From positions 372,001 to 436,000 of the forward strand of contig NZ_BMXR01000001.1 in NCBI RefSeq assembly GCF_014651855.1: DNA of 64,000 bases, read 5' to 3'. The position numbers were made by a program, and so were the translations under genes. The stretch comes from Saccharospirillum salsuginis. Its GTDB lineage: Bacteria; Pseudomonadota; Gammaproteobacteria; Pseudomonadales; Natronospirillaceae. A model generated the notes under the pieces. The model was not told where the DNA came from and did no database searches. It worked only from the letters and a program-made list of their open reading frames with translations. Shown one piece after another: positions 60,755 through 64,000 of the stretch. The first letter of the stretch is position 1, and each line of letters opens with the position of its first letter.

Positions 60755-61606
60755 ATGAGCAACAACCGTCAGAGTTTGCGAGCCAGAATCAAGCAACTCC
60801 CCCCGCTGCCGCCCGCGACCTCCCGACTGCTGGAAATGCTGGAGGACGACGAGCAATCGGACGACATGAAACAGGTCGAAAAGCAGATCCTGACCGATCC
60901 GGTGCTCACCGGACGCATCCTTCAAATTGCCAACAGTTCGTTTTACGGTCTACGCCAACAGGTCGTCTCCATCGGCCAGGCCTGTTCCATCCTGGGTATC
61001 CATACCCTGAAGAACCTGGTGTACACCATGGCCCTGATGCAACGACTCAATCAGCCGCATCAGGACAGCGTCATCGACTACGCGAAGGTGTGGCGCCACA
61101 GCCTGCTCACCGCCAGCCTGGCCGGCGCCCTGACCGAACACTCCCGACTCAACAGTCTGGCCATGTTCACCACCGGCCTGTTTCACAACATCGGTCTGTT
61201 GATCATGGATTTACTGCAACCGAAGTTACTGCAGCAACAGATCAATCATGCCCGCACGCATCACTGCACACTGGAAACCACCACGGCGGAAACAGGCGCA
61301 CCGTCTCATCTGGCGGTGGCGGCGACGACACTGGAAGTCTGGAACATTCCCGAGTCCATCATCACTCCATTTCGGCAGTCGACCGACAAGGGAGACGACG
61401 GACCGCGCTGCTCCACCAGCCTCAACTGGGTGCGGTTTTGCGCGTTGATAGCTCATGGCATGGGCGAGTCCTATCTGGAGAACGTACCGCTGGCACTGCC
61501 GGAGAATGTGTCGGAAGGGTATCTGGACAAGGATATGTCGGCCCTGCTGCCGGACTTGCACCGGGGCTATGCGATGTACGGGGAATTCCGGTCGAACCTG
61601 TTGTAA
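60755..61606 (+). CDS. HDOD-domain protein
   Basis: A 283-residue HDOD protein (ATG 60755, GGGAGGA upstream). The domain spans about 10-215 with IKQLPPLPPATSRLLEML, VLTGRILQIANSSFYGL and ACSILGIHTLKNLVYTM. HDOD proteins lack the HD metal residues and act in signalling, often with cyclic di-GMP or two-component genes, as here. It follows the response regulator with 94 bases between, and a separate promoter is possible. Confidence 0.92.
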   Translation: MSNNRQSLRARIKQLPPLPPATSRLLEMLEDDEQSDDMKQVEKQILTDPVLTGRILQIANSSFYGLRQQVVSIGQACSILGIHTLKNLVYTMALMQRLNQPHQDSVIDYAKVWRHSLLTASLAGALTEHSRLNSLAMFTTGLFHNIGLLIMDLLQPKLLQQQINHARTHHCTLETTTAETGAPSHLAVAATTLEVWNIPESIITPFRQSTDKGDDGPRCSTSLNWVRFCALIAHGMGESYLENVPLALPENVSEGYLDKDMSALLPDLHRGYAMYGEFRSNLL

Positions 61607-61638
61607 CCGGGGTCTCCCGTCCTTCAGGTCGCCGCCTG

Positions 61639-63195
61639 TCAGCGCGGATACCCGGTTATCCGCCGGATCCGCTCATAGAGCGGCTGCAGCCGCCCGTACA
61701 TAGGCCGGTACACCTCTTTGTAGAGACGATCGTACAAAGCCCGGGTCTTCGGATCCGGCTCGAAAACCTGTCCTACCCGAGTCATGCGTTCCACCGCGGT
61801 GTCGAAGTCCTTGTGGTACCCCATGCCCACCGCCGCATCGATGGCCGCACCCAATCCCGAGGTTTCATACGTATGAGGTCGCTCCGCCGGCAAACCGAAG
61901 ATATCCGCCGTCAATTGCATGGCCACATCGCTCTGGGAGCCGCCGCCGGCCACCCGCAGTCGTGTCATGGGGACACCGGTGCGTCTCTCGATCCGCTCCT
62001 TGCCCTCGCGCAGGGCATAGGCCAGCCCCTCGAGAATGGCCCGATAGATGTGGGCACGAGTGTGAACGTCGCCGAAACCGATGATGGCGCCCTTGGCTTC
62101 CGGTCCCGGCTGGCGTACGCCCGGTGACCAGTACGGCTGCAGTGTCAGCCCCATGGACCCCGGCGGCACCTCGCGGACCAACTCGTCATACAACACTTCC
62201 GGCTGGATACCGCGCTGCTCGGCGATCTGCTGCTCGCGCAGGCCGAATTCGTGCTTGAACCAGCTGACCATCCAGAAACCGCGATAGATCATCACCTCGG
62301 TGCAATAGTGACGGGGGATCGCGGACGGATAGGGCGGCATAAAGCGGATCGGCTCCACGTAGCGGTCGCTGTTGGCGTTGATGGTGGCGGTGGTGCCATA
62401 GCTCATACAGCCGATGTCGGGAGCATTCCCGCCCGAACCCAGGATCTCGCAGGCCTTGTCGGAGGCCGCCGCGATCACCGGCAGGCCGGCCGGCAATCCC
62501 ATATGACGGGCCGCGTCAGGTTGCAATGTTCCCATCCGCTCACCGGGCTCGACCAGGTCCGGCAGCATAGCGGGTTTAACCGGCATCAACCGCCACTTGT
62601 AGTCGCGAGGGCCGGCCCAGGCGTGGCGCTTGTAGTCGAACGGTATGTAGCCGACCTGGCTGCCTGTTGAGTCGATCATCCTGCCGGTCAGGCGGTAGTT
62701 GAGGTAGCCGGAGAGCAATACGAATTTGTCGGTCCGCGTCCAGATATCCGGCTGGTTCTGGGCGATCCAGTTGGCCTGGCAGTTTTCCCGGAAGCGCTGA
62801 ATGGTGTCCTGCAACCCCAGGCACTTGAACGCCCAGCCCCAGGGCCCGCGCACCGGGCCTTCGATCCGGGCATGGCGTTGGTCGAGCCAGATGATCGCCG
62901 GGCGCAGGGGTTGACCCCGGTCGTCGAGGTTGACGACGGTGCCACGCTGAGTGGTGACCGTTACCGCCGTCACATCCTCGGGTTTGGCGTCGGTGGTGTC
63001 CCACAGTTGAGTGCACACCCGGCCCAGGCTTTGCCAATAAACGTCCGGGTGCTGCTCGGCCCAGCCGGGCATCTCCGAAAAATAGGGTTCGATCTCTTCC
63101 TTGCCCTTGCCCACCAGTTCGCCATCCAGGTTGAACAGCAATGCACGGACACTCTGGGTGCCGTTGTCGATGGCCAGGATCAGCGGTGAATTCAT
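61639..63195 (-). CDS. FGGY-family carbohydrate kinase
   Basis: A 518-residue sugar kinase (ATG 63195). The ATP-binding first motif is LILAIDNGTQSVRALLFNLD, with the sugar-binding WLDQRHARIEG and the second half CMSYGTTATINANSDRYVEP and RLRVAGGGSQSDVAMQLTAD. The usual FGGY signature is replaced by related residues. It phosphorylates a sugar or polyol. Its start overlaps the stop of the glycerol-3-phosphate dehydrogenase-like gene (ATGA), so the pair forms an operon. Confidence 0.9.
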   Translation of the reverse strand: MNSPLILAIDNGTQSVRALLFNLDGELVGKGKEEIEPYFSEMPGWAEQHPDVYWQSLGRVCTQLWDTTDAKPEDVTAVTVTTQRGTVVNLDDRGQPLRPAIIWLDQRHARIEGPVRGPWGWAFKCLGLQDTIQRFRENCQANWIAQNQPDIWTRTDKFVLLSGYLNYRLTGRMIDSTGSQVGYIPFDYKRHAWAGPRDYKWRLMPVKPAMLPDLVEPGERMGTLQPDAARHMGLPAGLPVIAAASDKACEILGSGGNAPDIGCMSYGTTATINANSDRYVEPIRFMPPYPSAIPRHYCTEVMIYRGFWMVSWFKHEFGLREQQIAEQRGIQPEVLYDELVREVPPGSMGLTLQPYWSPGVRQPGPEAKGAIIGFGDVHTRAHIYRAILEGLAYALREGKERIERRTGVPMTRLRVAGGGSQSDVAMQLTADIFGLPAERPHTYETSGLGAAIDAAVGMGYHKDFDTAVERMTRVGQVFEPDPKTRALYDRLYKEVYRPMYGRLQPLYERIRRITGYPR

Positions 63196-64000
63196 GTCCG
63201 GTCTCCCGCTTGCGGCAGGCTGTAGGCCCGACGCCATAAATCGAGATAGCGCCGGCGTTCCTCGCCCCAGCGCCGGGAAGACCAGTCCAGCACCGGCTCA
63301 CACAGGGCCTGCACCCGATCCAGTATAGCCTCGGCGCCCCGGGGCAATATCAAACCCAGCCGGGTACGGCGCAGCAGCAGATCATCCAGGTGCTCCACGT
63401 TTTCGTTCCGGGCGCTCCAGACCAGTTCCGCCCAGAGGGTCCCGGTGCTCGCCACCGGTTCTAACGGCCCGGCCGCCAGCACCTCCGAAAGTCGACCGCC
63501 GTAGTGCCCCTGCAACCGTCGCCACTGGCGGGCGGAGATGCCCTTGGGGCGATGCGAAGTGGGTGGGACCGGGTCAAAGACCGGACCGCCGGTGGGGGCG
63601 CTCACATCGGTGTCGAGATAGGGCAGGCTCTGCTCCAGTACTTCCAGCGCGATCGGACGGAAGGTGGTCAACTTACCGCCGGCCACACTGATCAGGCCCC
63701 CATCGTCCCAAATGGCATGTTCGCGATTCTCGCGGGACGGGTCCCGGCTATGACCGCCCACCACCGGGCGGACACCGGCCCAGCAGGCCAGAACATCGGA
63801 GCGGCCGACGCCGCTGTACGGAAAAACCCGATCCACGATGGCCAGCAAGTAGTCCACTTCTTGCGGCATGATCCGGGCCTCGTCCTGGGGGTCGGCCTGG
63901 TGATCCAGGTCGGTGGTGCCCACCACAGTCACGCCCTCCCAGGGGAAGACGAAAACCGGCCGGCCATCGTCCGGGTGGAACAGGGATACGGTGCAGGCCA
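63192..64000 (-). CDS. glpD: Glycerol-3-phosphate dehydrogenase (GlpD-like), 5' end cut by window
   Basis: The open frame runs out of the window. The visible 269 residues are the C-terminal two thirds of a GlpD-like FAD enzyme: VTVVGTTDLDHQ, YLLAIVDRVFPYSGVGRSDVLACWAGVRPVV, LISVAGGKLTTFRPIALEVL. Such enzymes oxidise glycerol 3-phosphate to dihydroxyacetone phosphate at the inner membrane. The N-terminal FAD site is not visible, so activity cannot be judged. The stop overlaps the FGGY kinase start. Confidence 0.85.
   Translation of the reverse strand, partial: ACTVSLFHPDDGRPVFVFPWEGVTVVGTTDLDHQADPQDEARIMPQEVDYLLAIVDRVFPYSGVGRSDVLACWAGVRPVVGGHSRDPSRENREHAIWDDGGLISVAGGKLTTFRPIALEVLEQSLPYLDTDVSAPTGGPVFDPVPPTSHRPKGISARQWRRLQGHYGGRLSEVLAAGPLEPVASTGTLWAELVWSARNENVEHLDDLLLRRTRLGLILPRGAEAILDRVQALCEPVLDWSSRRWGEERRRYLDLWRRAYSLPQAGDRT

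Noticed and set aside
1..64000. CRISPR array or tRNA/rRNA genes
   Set aside because: No regularly spaced direct repeats with unique spacers and no tRNA or rRNA sequence were seen. The repeats found are palindromic and unevenly spaced.

Overview
The window looks like chromosomal DNA of a marine or salt-tolerant gammaproteobacterium. The core genes from about 20 kb onward are GC-rich with gammaproteobacterial-type content: malate synthase G, isocitrate lyase, a GlxA-like regulator, an achromobactin-type siderophore locus and an ectoine-hydrolase-like protein. A relative of Saccharospirillum or Reinekea in the old Oceanospirillales is possible, but this is inferred from gene content only.

Positions 1-3.1 kb are the tail of an integron gene-cassette array. 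Four genes lie on the + strand, each separated by an attC-like hairpin ending in a GTTA(A/G/T)GC-type core: three unknown proteins with membrane helices, and an intact RelA/SpoT-type (p)ppGpp synthetase. No integrase is in the window.

Positions 3.1-20 kb are a scrambled accessory island. Small orphan genes (doubled BamE-like lipoprotein, Fic, RibD-like reductase, GyrI-like, VOC, DUF1428, coiled-coil membrane protein, LysE, CvfB, NTF2-like, crotonase, Ca/Na antiporter, GFA, GNAT) are separated by wreckage of a REP-associated tyrosine transposase (RAYT) and its ends. No copy is intact, but N-terminal, HUH, middle and C-terminal pieces are spread over several fragments. Two pieces of host genes are duplicated at the element borders. 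The island also carries a two-gene AAA ATPase plus TOPRIM-like operon (8982-10816) that resembles OLD/PARIS/RloAB-type phage defence.

Positions 20-46 kb are mostly core genome: an exported protein, a diguanylate cyclase, a GlxA-like regulator divergent from an alpha/beta hydrolase, a SulP transporter, glcB, a nitrate transporter with a PP2C/kinase fusion, a LysR regulator divergent from aceA, a HupE-like protein, an M24 hydrolase-like protein, a secreted lipase with a membrane-anchored neighbour, and a MarR/quinone-oxidoreductase pair with a perfect 13-bp operator. Intergenic gaps hold several repeat families: GTAG-headed inverted REP pairs (three kinds) and a three-stem structured repeat present twice with compensatory changes.

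Positions 46.3-55.8 kb are an NIS siderophore locus: three IucA/IucC synthetases, a PLP decarboxylase, an MFS exporter and a binding protein, in the order of the achromobactin acsD-acsE-yhcA-acsC-acsA genes but without acsF or acsB. Two Fur-box-like sites flank it. Positions 56-61.6 kb hold signalling genes (PAS-GGDEF-EAL protein, histidine kinase, response regulator, HDOD protein). The window ends inside a glycerol-3-phosphate-dehydrogenase-like gene coupled to an FGGY sugar kinase.
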